From: Arenibacter algicola
GTDB taxonomy: Bacteria > Bacteroidota > Bacteroidia > Flavobacteriales > Flavobacteriaceae
Direction: 5' to 3'
NCBI RefSeq assembly: GCF_018860365.1
Contig: NZ_JAHKPO010000001.1
Coordinates: 186,001-250,000 of the forward strand
Length of the DNA: 64,000 nucleotides
Made by a program: the position numbers and the translations under genes. Within the stretch, counting starts at the first letter, position 1, and the number at the start of each line of letters is the position of its first letter. Under the pieces are notes generated by a model. That model ran no database searches. It saw only the letters and a list, made by a program, of their open reading frames with translations, and had not been told where the DNA came from. Shown one piece after another: positions 37,862 through 48,674 of this stretch.

Positions 37862-38938
37862 TTATGCAACAACCTCTCCGATCAAAAGCCCTATTACCTC
37901 CTCCAAGGTATCCAATACCCCAGGGTTGGTACAGTTGATTAGAATGGAGAAAACCATATCCTGTTCCGGATACACATAAAATACGGCATAGCCCCCAACC
38001 CCATTGCCCACATGGCCATAATAGGTCCTTCCCAACTTATCCTGGGTCACCTGCCAACCTAGACCATAGTAAGTTGGAGTTCCATCTATAATCCCAGAAG
38101 TAAGGAATTGGGACTGAATCCTATTCTCCCGAAACTTGGAATCCAAATATTCCTGTCCGAAAAGTGCAATATCCGCTGAAGTGGACAAATATCCCCCTCC
38201 GGCCAATTTGTAAGTATTGTTTACGGGGATAGCCTTCCTGAACCCCAACCTGCCCCTTGAATAAAAAGTGGTACAGTTGGGAGGGAGTTTCCCAGGAACT
38301 TCGGGGAGTGTATTTTTTAACCCATAAGGATTTAATATTTTTTCCCGAACATAATCAGCAAAGGGGATACCACTCACCTCCTGCATGGCCATGGAAATCA
38401 GCACCCAATCAAAACTGGTATACTGAAAGCCTTTACCCGGCTCAAAAAGAAGATCGTCATCCTGAAAAAGGGCCAAAGCTTCCTTATTGGTCATTGGCTT
38501 GTTCAATCCATATTCCCCGCCACGATAACCTCTAATTCCGGCAGTATGTCCTGCCAACTGACGCAGCGTAATGTCTACCTCCTTTTTTGGAAAGTACGGA
38601 ACATACTTATAAATGGAAGCGTCCAAATCCAATTGCCCTTCCTCTACCATGGTGGCCAAAGCAGCCGCTGCTACGGGCTTGGATACACTGGCTATTCTAA
38701 AGATCGTATTTTGTGGATCTATGGGCGACTGTTGTTCTACATCCGCATATCCATATCCTTTCTCAAAGTACACTTCATTATTTTTGCGCACGGTAATCGC
38801 AAGACCCGGAACCTGCTGGTCATCTATAAGCTTTTGTAAGATTTGATCCGCTTGGATCTTACCCAATAATTCCTTATCCCCACCTATGACCCGTTGGGAG
38901 GCAAATAAATTCTTCAGGTATTTTATAATAGGATTCAT
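37862..38938 (-). CDS. serine hydrolase, class C beta-lactamase-like
   Basis: 358 residues. The SxxK motif is RIASVSKPVA (Ser84, Lys87), followed by FQYTSFDWVL where the Tyr-x-Ser/Asn motif is expected, and GHVGNGVGGY in the KTG position. No signal peptide is seen, so it may be cytoplasmic or carry an N-terminal anchor. Family members are peptidases and esterases more often than beta-lactamases. Confidence 0.85.
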   Translation of the reverse strand: MNPIIKYLKNLFASQRVIGGDKELLGKIQADQILQKLIDDQQVPGLAITVRKNNEVYFEKGYGYADVEQQSPIDPQNTIFRIASVSKPVAAAALATMVEEGQLDLDASIYKYVPYFPKKEVDITLRQLAGHTAGIRGYRGGEYGLNKPMTNKEALALFQDDDLLFEPGKGFQYTSFDWVLISMAMQEVSGIPFADYVREKILNPYGLKNTLPEVPGKLPPNCTTFYSRGRLGFRKAIPVNNTYKLAGGGYLSTSADIALFGQEYLDSKFRENRIQSQFLTSGIIDGTPTYYGLGWQVTQDKLGRTYYGHVGNGVGGYAVFYVYPEQDMVFSILINCTNPGVLDTLEEVIGLLIGEVVA

Positions 38939-39007
38939 CGGCGAAATTGTATGCTGCTTATAAATTATCGGAAATAGAAATTGGACCGCGACTGTAGACT
39001 TTGGGTG

Positions 39008-39817
39008 CTAGTCAATAAAAATAAGTTCCCCTTTATACAATTGCTCCACCTCTACTGTGGCCGGTCTATTAAAACTTACCACATCACCGGTACCGCGCAA
39101 GGTCCCCTTTAGCGATTGCTGTGGGCTTATACGTATATCATTGGAACCTCTATGATTAAAACTAACGTTTTCCGCTATTAAAGCCTCGGCCTCCAAACGG
39201 GAATCCCCTGAAGCAAAAATAATATTAAAATTAGTTGTTTTGCCCCTTAAATTATAGAACGAAATTCCATTGGAAACAATGGTTAAACCTTGGGTGTCCA
39301 ATTCCATATTGAACTCCCCACTGGTATAGCCGGCATCAGGGTCATTAAAACTTTCAGAAACAAGATTTAAACTAGGATAAGCCAATACGCCATCACTTAA
39401 AATATCCAGTCCAGTGCTACTTCTTATCTCCGTAATATTGGGAGCCGTAACATATACTTTGGTAAGTCCGTATTTTCGGGTAAAATTACAATCATTGGTA
39501 TCGCGCAACAACAATCGGTCATCCACAACCTTCACCTCAACTTCGCTCCGTAAATATTCCCCAGTTTCCACTTCTACCTTTAATGGACTTCCCTGTCTAA
39601 GGGTCAATTGTACATTCTCATAGACCGTAATTGTGGTAAAATTAGGCACTTCCACAATTTCCCTGCTAATATCCCCGGCATTTTGAAAGCAATCAGGGGC
39701 ATTTTCACTGTTACAATTCCATAACAAGAACATTACCAACACAAGTATACCCCACCTTGAAACAACTCGAAAACTGTTTCTCCACCTATATTTTATCATC
39801 AAAATGAAATAGTTCAT
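39008..39817 (-). CDS. GIN-domain (DUF2807) lipoprotein
   Basis: 269 residues. A hydrophobic stretch ends in LLWNCNSEN, a possible relaxed lipobox at Cys35. The remainder is the head GIN/DUF2807 beta-helix: [20 protein letters not shown], the [19 protein letters not shown] turn repeat and later rungs. The role of the domain is unknown. A second ATG at 39799 would remove six residues. It lies 53 bases after the PagL-like gene and may be co-transcribed. Confidence 0.85.
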   Translation of the reverse strand: MNYFILMIKYRWRNSFRVVSRWGILVLVMFLLWNCNSENAPDCFQNAGDISREIVEVPNFTTITVYENVQLTLRQGSPLKVEVETGEYLRSEVEVKVVDDRLLLRDTNDCNFTRKYGLTKVYVTAPNITEIRSSTGLDILSDGVLAYPSLNLVSESFNDPDAGYTSGEFNMELDTQGLTIVSNGISFYNLRGKTTNFNIIFASGDSRLEAEALIAENVSFNHRGSNDIRISPQQSLKGTLRGTGDVVSFNRPATVEVEQLYKGELIFID

Positions 39818-39870
39818 CTTATTAAATCTTTATAACCTACTGTTACCAAATTCCGTCTTCCTGTGTTAGC

Positions 39871-40968
39871 CTATAGCCGCACCCCTACTCCGAATTCCAC
39901 GGCTTCGGCTTTTGCCCCATGGGATTTTAAAGTTATAGCGCCGTATACCTTGTCCGAAAAATATCGTTTTAGGCCAATTCTATTGTAAACCTTGCCTTCA
40001 AAATCGAAAGGATAATATACATAATAGCCCAACTGGGCAATAACGGACATTTTATTGATGAAGAGTTCATGGCCCAAAAACAATCCAACCCGTTTATAAT
40101 CGTCATCAGCTTGCACCCCATATTCTGGGAAGGCTACCGACTGATAACGAATTAGTTCCTTTAAAAAGTTAGAAAAATACACATCCGCCCCAAACTGCAG
40201 AGCACTCTTTCTTGTAAAGCGTTTGTCCATATAAGCCGAAAAAATGTAAAAAGCATATTGACCGGAGTCCACCACATCACTCTCATTAATACCTGACCTA
40301 AAGGCGAGATTAAGTTTAATAGGCTCTGAAACCTTTAATTTTTCGGTTCTAATATATTCCCGTTCCTGGCCACCATCCAGATCATAGGTCAATCCCACAT
40401 TTAGAGCCATGGTATTGGTAGAGGTATTGGGTGCGGTAACGTTGGCATTGGAGTAATGTACTAAAGAAATCCCTGCCGTAAGCCCTAAGCCCTTAAATAA
40501 ATTCTCTTTGTGATAGTTGAACATTAAATAGGTAGAACTCAAAAAGTGGGAGCCATAGGCGTTGTTCCTGAAATTTTCATTCTTATCAAAGGGATTGGTG
40601 TTATAGGCTATACCCTGCCCCAACCTAAATTGAAGGTTTCTTCTAAAAAAATAAAAATTATAATGGGCATATAGTCCAAAATTCTCTCCCAAAGTACTGT
40701 TGTTCATATTCTGATAAACGAACGAAAAACCAGTATCCGGATAATTGTAGAGTTGCTGCCATTCCTCGTCCCCATAAGTCTTCCTATTATATCCCAAGAT
40801 AATACCACCGGGATGATTGGTGATCAAATGTGAAATATCCGGATTGTGCAAGAGTACAGAACCATAGTATTGGCTAACATCCAAGGTATATCTCTTGGTT
40901 TCTTGCCGGTTTTGTGAAAAGCAAAAAGCTGTCGACAGACAGCTTAAAAGAAATAGCTTTAGTTTCAT
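39871..40968 (-). CDS. PagL-like acyloxyacyl hydrolase (lipid A deacylase)
   Basis: 365 residues from MKLKLFLLSCLSTAFCFSQ, a signal peptide; the longer frame starts at TTG. It forms an outer membrane barrel. The PagL active-site motif appears as LVHYSNANV (His-x-Ser), together with an upstream GLGLTAGIS strand. PagL removes a 3-O-acyl chain from lipid A. At 365 residues it is longer than proteobacterial PagL, as is usual in this phylum. Confidence 0.85.
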   Translation of the reverse strand: MKLKLFLLSCLSTAFCFSQNRQETKRYTLDVSQYYGSVLLHNPDISHLITNHPGGIILGYNRKTYGDEEWQQLYNYPDTGFSFVYQNMNNSTLGENFGLYAHYNFYFFRRNLQFRLGQGIAYNTNPFDKNENFRNNAYGSHFLSSTYLMFNYHKENLFKGLGLTAGISLVHYSNANVTAPNTSTNTMALNVGLTYDLDGGQEREYIRTEKLKVSEPIKLNLAFRSGINESDVVDSGQYAFYIFSAYMDKRFTRKSALQFGADVYFSNFLKELIRYQSVAFPEYGVQADDDYKRVGLFLGHELFINKMSVIAQLGYYVYYPFDFEGKVYNRIGLKRYFSDKVYGAITLKSHGAKAEAVEFGVGVRL

Positions 40969-41108
40969 GGGGAGCAAATGTAATGAAAAATTAAAAATAG
41001 GCGTTTCTAAAACTTGGCAATACTAAAACCTTCCTTGAACTCCTGAAATTAATTCAATGCAGAACCTATTCCAATCCGTTTCACAGCGCTTGTAACCTTG
41101 AACAAACC

Positions 41109-42062
41109 TTAAAACAACTCTTTGGCAATGGCCTCAATATTATCGGATTTTCCCATAGAATAATAGTGCAGTACAGGAACTCCTGCCGCTTTCAGCTCCT
41201 TGGATTGCTGAATGGCCCACTCTATACCTACCTGTCTCACATCCGCATTAGTGGAACAATCCTCAACAGCGTCTATCAAGTCCTGTGGCAGATCTATTTT
41301 AAAGACCTGTGGCAATAATTGTAAATGTCGCTTTACGGCAATAGGCTTAATCCCTGGAATAATGGGTACGTTGATTCCCATTTTCTTCGCAGCTTCCACA
41401 AACTCGAAAAATTTCTGATTATCAAAAAACATTTGTGTAACTACATAATCGGCCCCAGCCTCTACCTTTTCCTGTAAACGTTTTAAATCCGTAATTAAGG
41501 ATGGTGCTTCCAAATGCTTTTCAGGATACCCAGCTACTCCGATACAAAAATCGGCACTATGTACCGTCTCCACCTTGTCATGTAAATAATTTCCGTGATT
41601 TAAGGCGTAGATCTGTTTCACCAGCTCGGAGGCGTAAGCATGTCCACCCTTGGTAGGATTAAAATACTGTTCCTCTTTCCTTGCATCCCCACGAAGGGCC
41701 ATCACATTTTGGATACCCAAATATTGACAATCTACCAACACATATTCGGTTTCTTCCTTGGTGAAACCACCACAAAGCACATGTGGAACAGTATCTACCC
41801 CGTATTTGTGTTGTATAGAGGCGCAGATACCCACAGTTCCGGGTCTCATACGGGTCAATCTTTTATCCAACAACCCGTCCCTATCTATGTAAACGTATTC
41901 CTCCCGAGAAGTCGTAACATCAATGAAGGGTGGCTTAAACTCCATTAGTGGGTCAATATTATCATATAATTCCTGTATACTTCTTCCTTTGACCGGTGGT
42001 ATGATCTCGAAGGAAAACAATGTCTTCCCATCCGCTTTTTTTATGTGTTCCGTTACTTTCAT
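41109..42062 (-). CDS. metF: methylenetetrahydrofolate reductase
   Basis: Supplies 5-methyl-THF to MetH. 317 residues from MKVTEHIKKADGKTLFSFE; longer starts add unrelated residues. FAD/TIM-barrel signatures: FSFEIIPPVKG, PHVLCGGFTKEE, MALRGDARKEE, TQMFFDNQKFFEF and PGIKPI. It lies after metH and the hairpin repeats, last in the methionine group; the repeats may reduce read-through from metH. Confidence 0.96.
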   Translation of the reverse strand: MKVTEHIKKADGKTLFSFEIIPPVKGRSIQELYDNIDPLMEFKPPFIDVTTSREEYVYIDRDGLLDKRLTRMRPGTVGICASIQHKYGVDTVPHVLCGGFTKEETEYVLVDCQYLGIQNVMALRGDARKEEQYFNPTKGGHAYASELVKQIYALNHGNYLHDKVETVHSADFCIGVAGYPEKHLEAPSLITDLKRLQEKVEAGADYVVTQMFFDNQKFFEFVEAAKKMGINVPIIPGIKPIAVKRHLQLLPQVFKIDLPQDLIDAVEDCSTNADVRQVGIEWAIQQSKELKAAGVPVLHYYSMGKSDNIEAIAKELF

Positions 42063-42386
42063 AATTTCTCCCTCTTTCCTCTTCCAAAGAAAAGGCCTAT
42101 TAGCGATTATATTATTTATTGCCCTATACAAGGGCTATTCTTAATTCTTATTTTCAATTTTTTTTGCGACCTGGACCTAGACCAAGACCTGCAAGGTTTT
42201 CAAAACTTTGTAGGTCTCATTGACAAAAATAATCATCCTCAATATTATGCCTCAGACCTTTGCAAGGCCTACAAGGTTTAAAAAAAACCTTGCAGGTCCC
42301 ATTGGCAAAATTAATTATCCTCAATATTCCGCAGCAAGCCTTTGCAAGACCTACAAGGTTAAAAAAAACCTTGCAGGTCCCTGTCC
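42063..42386. other. 324-base gap between metH and metF with tandem repeats
   Basis: About half of the gap is the tandem hairpin array listed separately. The remaining part next to metF (42063-42178) is AT-rich, and I see no promoter there that I can support. Confidence 0.6.
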
Positions 42387-42404
42387 TTAATCATCCGCAA
42401 TATT
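42185..42404. repeat. tandem hairpin repeats that include copies of the metH 3' end
   Basis: Three palindromes of the form RGACCTGCAAGGTTT..AAACCTTGTAGGTC occur at 42185-42217, 42266-42299 and 42348-42380. Between them a second motif recurs, AATATTGnGGATnATTA on the minus strand, at 42229-42246 and 42311-42328. The third copy (42387-42404) is the actual end of metH, coding Asn-Ile-Ala-Asp-Asp-stop. Units are 76-82 bases long. Two units (42218-42299 and 42300-42381) align over nearly their whole length. Confidence 0.85.
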
Positions 42405-45101
42405 AGGTGCCAACCATCGGGTTGCCTCCTCCATAGGAATTCCTTTCCTTGCTGCAAAATCGGCCACTTGGTCCTCCTTTATTTTGCCTACTCCAAAATA
42501 ACGCGCTTCCTTATTGCCAAAATAGTATCCACTTACACTGGCAGCTGGCCACATGGCCAAACTATCTGTCAACTCTACCCCGATCTTTTCCTTCACCTCC
42601 ATTAATTCCCACAACGTCAACTTTTCCAAATGGTCTGGACAGGCCGGATAACCCGGAGCAGGCCTAATTCCTATATAGGACTCCTTGATCAGCTCTTCAT
42701 TACTTAAGCCTTCATTAGCTGCATATCCCCAATGGTTGATCCTTACCTCCTTGTGCAAATATTCCGCAAAGGCCTCCGCTAAACGGTCTGCGAGTGCCTT
42801 GACCATTATACTGTTATAGTCATCCAAATTTTTACGATAACCGTCTGCCAATTCATCCGTACCAAAGCCTGTTGACACGCAAAAACAACCAATATAATCC
42901 TGCAGACCACTATCTTTGGGGGCAATAAAGTCTGACAGCGCAAAATTAGGTTTCCCCACATATTTTTTGGCCTGTTGCCTTAAAGTCCTAAAAACAAACT
43001 CCTCCCCATTGTGGGCAAGGGCTATATCATCATCATTAATGGTATTGGCAGGAAACAGTCCGAAAATAGCCTTTGCTTGGAAAAGTTTACCATCCAAAAT
43101 CTTCTTCATCATTGCCTTGGCATCCGCAAAAAGCTCGGTTGCCTGTTTGCCCACTACCTCGTCTTCCAAAATATCCGGATACTTGCCATGCAGCTCCCAA
43201 CTTCTAAAGAAAGGGGACCAATCTATGTAAGGCTCCAATTCCCTGAGGTCAAAATCCTCGATCATTTGGATACCCAAAGTCTTTGGCTTTACAATTTCTG
43301 CCTTTGACCAATCCAACTGATATTTATTTTTTCTTGCCGCCTCAAGGGTTAAATACTCCTTATGTTTGCCCCTATTCAGGAATTTTTGTCTAAAGTCGGC
43401 ATAGTCCAATTTAATGTTTTCCTTATACCTATTGGAGGATTCCTTTTGTAGAAGGTCGCCCACCACTGTAACTGCCCTGGAAGCATCATTTACGTGTACC
43501 ACGGCACTCTTATACTGCGGGTCTATTTTAACGGCAGTATGTGCCTTACTGGTAGTAGCACCACCGATAAGCAAGGGAACCGTAAAATTTTGCCGTTCCA
43601 TTTCCTTGGCCAAAAAGACCATTTCATCCAAGGAAGGGGTAATAAGTCCGCTCAGACCTATAATATCCACATTTTCTTCCTTGGCAGCATTAATAATCTT
43701 CTCAGGGGGGACCATTACTCCCAAATCTACGATCTCGTAGTTATTACAGGCAAGGACCACACTTACAATATTTTTTCCTATATCGTGAACGTCGCCTTTT
43801 ACGGTCGCCATTAGTATTTTACCGGCAGACGAGCTGCCTCCTTCCGGCTGGGGATTTTTAAGTTTTTCCTCCTCTATAAACGGCAAGAGATAAGCCACTG
43901 CTTTTTTCATAACCCTGGCCGATTTTACCACTTGGGGCAAGAACATCTTACCACTTTGAAAAAGATCGCCCACCACGTTCATTCCGGTCATCAAATGCCC
44001 TTCGATAACTTCTATTGGGGCTTTCACACTTAAACGGGCCTCTTCAACATCCTCTACAACATATTGATCTATTCCCTTGACCAAGGCGCGGGTAATTCTA
44101 TTTTGCAAGGGTTCTTCCCTCCAAGAAAGGTCTACCTTATTTTCCTTCTCCTTACCAATTACGGTTTCTGCAAATTCCAATAATCGCTCCGTGGCATCTT
44201 CCCTTCGGTTGAGGATTACATCCTCTACATGTTCCAAAAGGTCCTTTGGAATATCATCATAAACCTCCAGCATACTAGGGTTTACAATTCCCATATTCAT
44301 ACCCGCCTTTATGGCGTGATAAAGAAACACGGAGTGCATTGCCTCCCGTACGGGATTATTCCCCCTAAAACTAAAGGACACATTACTCACCCCTCCACTT
44401 ACACTACAAAAAGGCAGATTTTCTTTTACCCACGCGGTAGCCTTTATAAAATCGAGCGCATTTAACTTATGCTCATCCATTCCCGTGGCCACGGGAAAAA
44501 TATTAAGATCAAAAATAATATCCTCCGGGGGGAACCCTACCTTATTCACCAAAATATCATAAGAGCGTTTGGTGATTTCCAATCGCCTTTCGTAGTTATC
44601 GGCCTGCCCTACTTCATCAAAGGCCATAACAATGACGGCAGCACCGTATCGCCTGATTAATTTTGCGTGGTGTATAAACTCTTTCTCCCCTTCTTTAAGG
44701 CTTATAGAATTTACTACACATTTTCCTTGAACAACCTGTAGACCTGCCTCAATAATATCCCATTTGGAGCTATCGATCATGATAGGGACCCGGGCAATAT
44801 CCGGTTCGGCTACAATAAGGTTCAAGAACTTTACCATAACCTCCTTGCCATCAATAAGGCCATCGTCCATATTAACATCAATGATCTGAGCTCCGCCTTC
44901 CACCTGTTCACGAGCTATATCCAGGGCCTCTTCAAACTTCTCCTCCTTGATCAATCTCAAGAATTTTTTGGAACCGGCCACATTGGTACGTTCCCCCACA
45001 TTTACAAAATTGCTTTCTGGAGTTATCACCAAAGGTTCCAAACCTGAGAGTTTTAAAAACCGCTTAGTACTATGTTGTTCCTTATCCGTAGTATTGCTCA
45101 T
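42387..45101 (-). CDS. metH: methionine synthase, B12-dependent, C-terminal part
   Basis: 904 residues with the pterin-binding domain ([18 protein letters not shown], about 31-300), the B12 cap and B12-binding domain with [13 protein letters not shown] and LSGLI, and the activation domain with the SAM site [12 protein letters not shown]. The homocysteine-binding module is missing and is encoded in a separate gene upstream. The split form transfers methyl from methyl-THF to homocysteine as two proteins. The last five codons belong to a repeated sequence. Confidence 0.96.
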   Translation of the reverse strand: MSNTTDKEQHSTKRFLKLSGLEPLVITPESNFVNVGERTNVAGSKKFLRLIKEEKFEEALDIAREQVEGGAQIIDVNMDDGLIDGKEVMVKFLNLIVAEPDIARVPIMIDSSKWDIIEAGLQVVQGKCVVNSISLKEGEKEFIHHAKLIRRYGAAVIVMAFDEVGQADNYERRLEITKRSYDILVNKVGFPPEDIIFDLNIFPVATGMDEHKLNALDFIKATAWVKENLPFCSVSGGVSNVSFSFRGNNPVREAMHSVFLYHAIKAGMNMGIVNPSMLEVYDDIPKDLLEHVEDVILNRREDATERLLEFAETVIGKEKENKVDLSWREEPLQNRITRALVKGIDQYVVEDVEEARLSVKAPIEVIEGHLMTGMNVVGDLFQSGKMFLPQVVKSARVMKKAVAYLLPFIEEEKLKNPQPEGGSSSAGKILMATVKGDVHDIGKNIVSVVLACNNYEIVDLGVMVPPEKIINAAKEENVDIIGLSGLITPSLDEMVFLAKEMERQNFTVPLLIGGATTSKAHTAVKIDPQYKSAVVHVNDASRAVTVVGDLLQKESSNRYKENIKLDYADFRQKFLNRGKHKEYLTLEAARKNKYQLDWSKAEIVKPKTLGIQMIEDFDLRELEPYIDWSPFFRSWELHGKYPDILEDEVVGKQATELFADAKAMMKKILDGKLFQAKAIFGLFPANTINDDDIALAHNGEEFVFRTLRQQAKKYVGKPNFALSDFIAPKDSGLQDYIGCFCVSTGFGTDELADGYRKNLDDYNSIMVKALADRLAEAFAEYLHKEVRINHWGYAANEGLSNEELIKESYIGIRPAPGYPACPDHLEKLTLWELMEVKEKIGVELTDSLAMWPAASVSGYYFGNKEARYFGVGKIKEDQVADFAARKGIPMEEATRWLAPNIADD

Positions 45102-45145
45102 TATTTATGTATTGACCTCAATATTAAAAACACTGTACAGCATCC

Positions 45146-46087
45146 TTAAAATGGCAAATTTGATAGTTCTACATTACCTCCCGAGAGGATGATTCCTATT
45201 TTTTTATTCCTAAACTTCTCTTTCTCTTTCAACAAGGCCGCAAACGGTACTGCACTGGATGGCTCTATTACCAACTTCATCCGCTCCCAAATTAATTTCA
45301 TGGCACTGATAATTTCATCCTCCTCCACTCTGATTATGTCAGACACCAATTCCATAATAATGGGTAAATTTATATCCCCTAAGTTAGTTTTAAGTCCGTC
45401 GGCAATAGTGTTTACTGATATATTGTACTCTATTTTTCCACTCTTAAAAGCCCTATAGGCATCATCCACTTCCATGGGCTCACCACCTACAACCCTGCAA
45501 TTGTCCCCTAAATAATGGGCTGCCAAGGCTGTACCTGCAATAAGTCCACCACCACCTACCGGGCTCATAATATATTCCAAATTGGGCTGGTCCTGTAATA
45601 ATTCCAATGCCGCTGTACCTTGCCCCACAATCACATTAAGATCATTGGATGGATGTAAAAAAACAGCTCCTTTTTCCACAACAATGGTTGCTGCCGATTT
45701 TTCCCTGGCTTCCAAGGTAGGCTCCGTTATGGTTACCAACCCTCCGTAAGCTTTCACCGCGTCTATTTTTACGGCCGGGGCACTGGATGGCATTACTATA
45801 TAGGCATCCACCCCCAAATTCTTAGCTGCCAAGGCCAAGGCCTGACCAAAATTTCCTGAGGAATGGGTTACCACTCCTGCTTTTTTCTGCGAATCACTCA
45901 ATTGCTGAATGGCATTGATAGCTCCCCGCATTTTAAAAGCACCCATTTTTTGGAGGTTCTCACATTTAAAAAAAACCTCCGCCCCGGCTAATTCATTCAG
46001 CAAACGGGAGGTGAGCACCGGTGTTCTATGAACAAAGGGTTCTACCCTTTTTCCCGCCTCAAGAACAATCTGCCTGCTAGGTATCAT
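45146..46087 (-). CDS. PLP-dependent serine/threonine dehydratase or racemase-like enzyme
   Basis: Fold-type II PLP enzyme, 313 residues. The Schiff-base lysine is in [13 protein letters not shown], the substrate loop is [10 protein letters not shown], the phosphate loop is [10 protein letters not shown], and the end is LSGGNVEL. There is no C-terminal ACT regulatory domain, so it is a catabolic-type dehydratase or serine racemase. It sits between the two halves of metH; its start overlaps the metH N-terminal gene by four bases (ATGA). The link to methionine metabolism is unexplained. Confidence 0.88.
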   Translation of the reverse strand: MIPSRQIVLEAGKRVEPFVHRTPVLTSRLLNELAGAEVFFKCENLQKMGAFKMRGAINAIQQLSDSQKKAGVVTHSSGNFGQALALAAKNLGVDAYIVMPSSAPAVKIDAVKAYGGLVTITEPTLEAREKSAATIVVEKGAVFLHPSNDLNVIVGQGTAALELLQDQPNLEYIMSPVGGGGLIAGTALAAHYLGDNCRVVGGEPMEVDDAYRAFKSGKIEYNISVNTIADGLKTNLGDINLPIIMELVSDIIRVEEDEIISAMKLIWERMKLVIEPSSAVPFAALLKEKEKFRNKKIGIILSGGNVELSNLPF

Positions 46088-47097
46088 TGTGTATGCGCTT
46101 CTAAGGTATTTAAGATTCTAGGGGAATAATCCTTAACCACATCGGCCATTGCCTTTATATGTTCGGGAGTGGTACCGCAACATCCGCCAACTATATTTAC
46201 CAAGCCTTTTTCGGCATATTCCTTGATCTGTGCAGCCATTTCCTCAGGTGTTTCGTCATATTCCCCAAAAGCATTAGGCAATCCCGCATTAGGGTGGGCA
46301 GAAACCGCATGCTCCGTTTTACTGGAGAGCACCTCCAAATGGGGCACTAATTGGCTAGCTCCCAAAGCACAATTGAACCCTACGGACAATATGGGTATAT
46401 GGCTTATGGATATCAAAAAGGCTTCAGCGGTTTGGCCGGAAAGGGTCCTACCCGAAGCATCGGTTATGGTGCCACTCACCATAATGGGAACATCTATATT
46501 TCGTTCTTCCTTTACCTCTTCAATGGCAAATAATGCTGCCTTGGCATTTAAGGTATCAAAAATAGTCTCTACCAATAACATATCCACACCTCCGTCCAAG
46601 AGGGCTTCCACCTGTTGCTTGTAAGCAAGCCGTAGCTCTTCAAAGGAAACCCCCCTAAAACCGGGATCGTTCACATCTGGCGACATACTGGCCGTTTTAT
46701 TGGTAGGACCAATACTCCCAGCAACAAAACGCGGCTTATTTGGTTCTTTGGCAGTAAATTCATCGGCGACAGCCTTGGCTATTTTAGCCGACTCATAATT
46801 TAATTCGTAGACCAAATCTTCCATATGATAGTCGGCCATAGCTATGGTAGTACTGGAAAATGTATTGGTTTCAACAATATCGGCTCCTGCGGCAAAATAC
46901 AATCGGTGTACCTCCGCTATAGCTTCCGGCTGGGTAAGGGACAACAGGTCATTATTTCCCTGTAAGGGGTGTTCCCAATCCTTAAATCGTTCTCCTCTAA
47001 AATCTTCCTCCGTAAACTTATGTCGTTGAAGCATGGTCCCCATGGCACCATCCAACACCAAAATCCTTTCCTTTAGTACGTCTTGAATCTTCTTCAT
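46084..47097 (-). CDS. metH: methionine synthase, homocysteine-binding part
   Basis: 337 residues from [20 protein letters not shown]; the longer frame starts at TTG. It is the homocysteine S-methyltransferase module. Zinc ligands are the Cys in [10 protein letters not shown] and the Cys pair in [10 protein letters not shown]. It is the first gene of a SAM-riboswitch-led operon; with the gene at 42387 it makes up a complete MetH. Confidence 0.95.
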   Translation of the reverse strand: MKKIQDVLKERILVLDGAMGTMLQRHKFTEEDFRGERFKDWEHPLQGNNDLLSLTQPEAIAEVHRLYFAAGADIVETNTFSSTTIAMADYHMEDLVYELNYESAKIAKAVADEFTAKEPNKPRFVAGSIGPTNKTASMSPDVNDPGFRGVSFEELRLAYKQQVEALLDGGVDMLLVETIFDTLNAKAALFAIEEVKEERNIDVPIMVSGTITDASGRTLSGQTAEAFLISISHIPILSVGFNCALGASQLVPHLEVLSSKTEHAVSAHPNAGLPNAFGEYDETPEEMAAQIKEYAEKGLVNIVGGCCGTTPEHIKAMADVVKDYSPRILNTLEAHTQ

Positions 47098-47339
47098 ATT
47101 ACTTTTCAAAAATGTTTGCTCGCCTTAGACCAAACAAAGATACCATCACATAAGGCCCCAAACTATTTGGGACCACAAAATTAAAAAATTGACACCCGAA
47201 AAACAAAGGATAACAATCCAGTTATCGGTATCAAAAAAATAAATAAAATCAAGTAAGGAAAAGTTTCGGACCTGCGTCTTTCTTTATGTTATCTATTCCC
47301 AAGTGAAATTCTAATTAAATAGAATAAAATATAGGATTA

Positions 47340-47442
47340 GAACGTAGCACCTTCTTTATTCTTACCGATAGTTACCGACAATGAAAAAGGGTTGCTAAGG
47401 CTTCACCGGGTCTAGTCCCTCCGCCTTTCTTGATAACGTTTC
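47340..47442 (-). ncRNA. SAM-I (S-box) riboswitch upstream of split metH
   Basis: The minus strand reads GTTATCAAGAAAGGCGGAGG then GACTAGACC, GGTGAAGCCTTAGCAACC and finally GAAGGTGCTACGTTC. These match the conserved core of the S-box in order (TTATCAAGA.AGG.GGAGGGA; GAAGCC..AGCAACC; AAGGTGCT). P1 closes by AACGT (47440-47436) pairing with ACGTT (47345-47341). SAM binding is expected to lower expression of metH and its neighbours. Confidence 0.93.
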
Positions 47443-47463
47443 AAATTGATAATGAACTAGATG

Positions 47464-47494
47464 CAAAGTAACGCATCAGTGCCCTTAAAAGCAA
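47464..47494 (-). promoter_or_regulatory. candidate promoter of the metH riboswitch operon
   Basis: TTG (47494-47492), 20 bases, TTACTTTG (47471-47464): one position off the TAnnTTTG consensus. It lies about 22 bases upstream of the riboswitch 5' end. Confidence 0.4.
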
Positions 47495-47558
47495 GGAAAC
47501 ACTACTTTATTTTAATATTCCAAAAATTGAAATACCGGAATATTATGTAAAAACGAAA

Positions 47559-47584
47559 CCTGCCAGATTTTAAGACCTGGCAGG
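47559..47584 (-). terminator. hairpin terminator after the cys operon
   Basis: CCTGCCAG (47584-47577 on the minus strand) pairs with CTGGCAGG (47566-47559) and is followed by TTTCGTTTTT. It is 25 bases past the ferredoxin-NADP reductase stop codon. The U-run is interrupted, so efficiency may be moderate. Confidence 0.65.
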
Positions 47585-47609
47585 CTAAAAGATTGGTCTA
47601 AAATGGTTA

Positions 47610-48674
47610 TTAAGCCAAAATACTTTGAACTACTTCTTTTTTAGCTTCCTTCTTACTACCGTCAAATCCTTCCACCCCACCTACAGTGGTATATTTCATT
47701 ACATAACGCTTTCCAGGATTGATCAACTGGTAAGCACTCTGACACATAACGGCTGCTTCATGGAAGCCGGACAATATTAATTTAAGCTTTCCAGGATAGG
47801 TGTTTACATCCCCAATAGCATATACCCCAGGAATATTGGTCTGATAATCGTAGGCGTTATTTACTTTAATGGCATTTTTCTCTATTTCAAGTCCCCAATC
47901 GCCAATTGGTCCTAATTTTGGGGAAAGTCCGAACAAAGGAATAAAATTATCCGCTTCCACATAGGTTTCACCTTTGGCCTCATCGTTATGTTTTACTACA
48001 ACAGCTTCCAAATTATCGTCTCCGTACAGTCTGACCACCTCAGCTTCGGTAAATAATTTAATTTTACCCAGCTTGGCCAAATCAGCAGCTTTTTCCACTG
48101 AATCCAAGGCTCCCCTAAACTCATTTCTTCTGTGCACCAAAGATACCTCAGCAGCAACATCGGACAGGAATATTGCCCAGTCCAAGGCAGAATCACCACC
48201 ACCAGAAATAACCACTTTCTTATCCCTGTATACTTCAGGATCTTTAATAATATAAGCTACGCCCTTATCCTCAAAATCCATCAAATTGGGAATCAAAGGT
48301 TTTCTAGGTTCAAAAGATCCCAATCCCCCTGCAATAACTACCACCGGAGCATGATGTTTTGTCCCTTTATTTGTGGTTACCACAAAGGATCCATCATCCA
48401 ATTTATCCAAAGTTTCCGCTCTCTCCCCTAAGGTAAACCCAGGTTCGAAAGGTTGAATCTGCTGCATCAGATTCTTAACCAAATCTCCAGCAAGAATTTC
48501 AGGGAATGCAGGAATATCATAAATTGGCTTCTTAGGATAAATTTCCGAACATTGGCCCCCAGGTTGAGGCAAAGCATCTATAAGATGCGTCTTCAATTTC
48601 AACAATCCCGCTTCAAAAACCGTGAACAACCCTGTTGGACCCGCTCCAATAATAAGTATATCTGTCTTTATCAT
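47610..48674 (-). CDS. ferredoxin/flavodoxin-NADP reductase, thioredoxin-reductase type
   Basis: 354 residues. FAD site DILIIGAGPTGLFTVFEAG (residues 4-22), NADPH site VVISGGGDSALDWA, and a C-terminal GDVNTYPGKLKLI motif. It lacks the CxxC of thioredoxin reductase, as in YumC-type ferredoxin-NADP reductases. As last gene of the cys operon it probably feeds electrons, through ferredoxin, to the sulfite reductase. Confidence 0.92.
   Translation of the reverse strand: MIKTDILIIGAGPTGLFTVFEAGLLKLKTHLIDALPQPGGQCSEIYPKKPIYDIPAFPEILAGDLVKNLMQQIQPFEPGFTLGERAETLDKLDDGSFVVTTNKGTKHHAPVVVIAGGLGSFEPRKPLIPNLMDFEDKGVAYIIKDPEVYRDKKVVISGGGDSALDWAIFLSDVAAEVSLVHRRNEFRGALDSVEKAADLAKLGKIKLFTEAEVVRLYGDDNLEAVVVKHNDEAKGETYVEADNFIPLFGLSPKLGPIGDWGLEIEKNAIKVNNAYDYQTNIPGVYAIGDVNTYPGKLKLILSGFHEAAVMCQSAYQLINPGKRYVMKYTTVGGVEGFDGSKKEAKKEVVQSILA

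Larger units (their letters stand above)
47098..47609. other. 512-base gap holding a riboswitch and two hairpins
   Basis: Contents in minus-strand order: terminator of the cys operon, candidate promoter, SAM-I riboswitch, AT-rich expression platform, and a strong GGTCCCAAA-TAG-TTTGGGGCC hairpin (47154-47174) 57 bases before metH. In the platform TTCTAAT (overlapping the 3' strand of P1) can pair with ATTAGAA (near 47311), a possible switch helix. Confidence 0.6.

Noticed and set aside
47154..47174. GGTCCCAAA-TAG-TTTGGGGCC hairpin as the terminator of the metH riboswitch
   Set aside because: The stem is strong but no U-run follows, and it lies over 160 bases after the aptamer, so I list it only as a structure in the leader.
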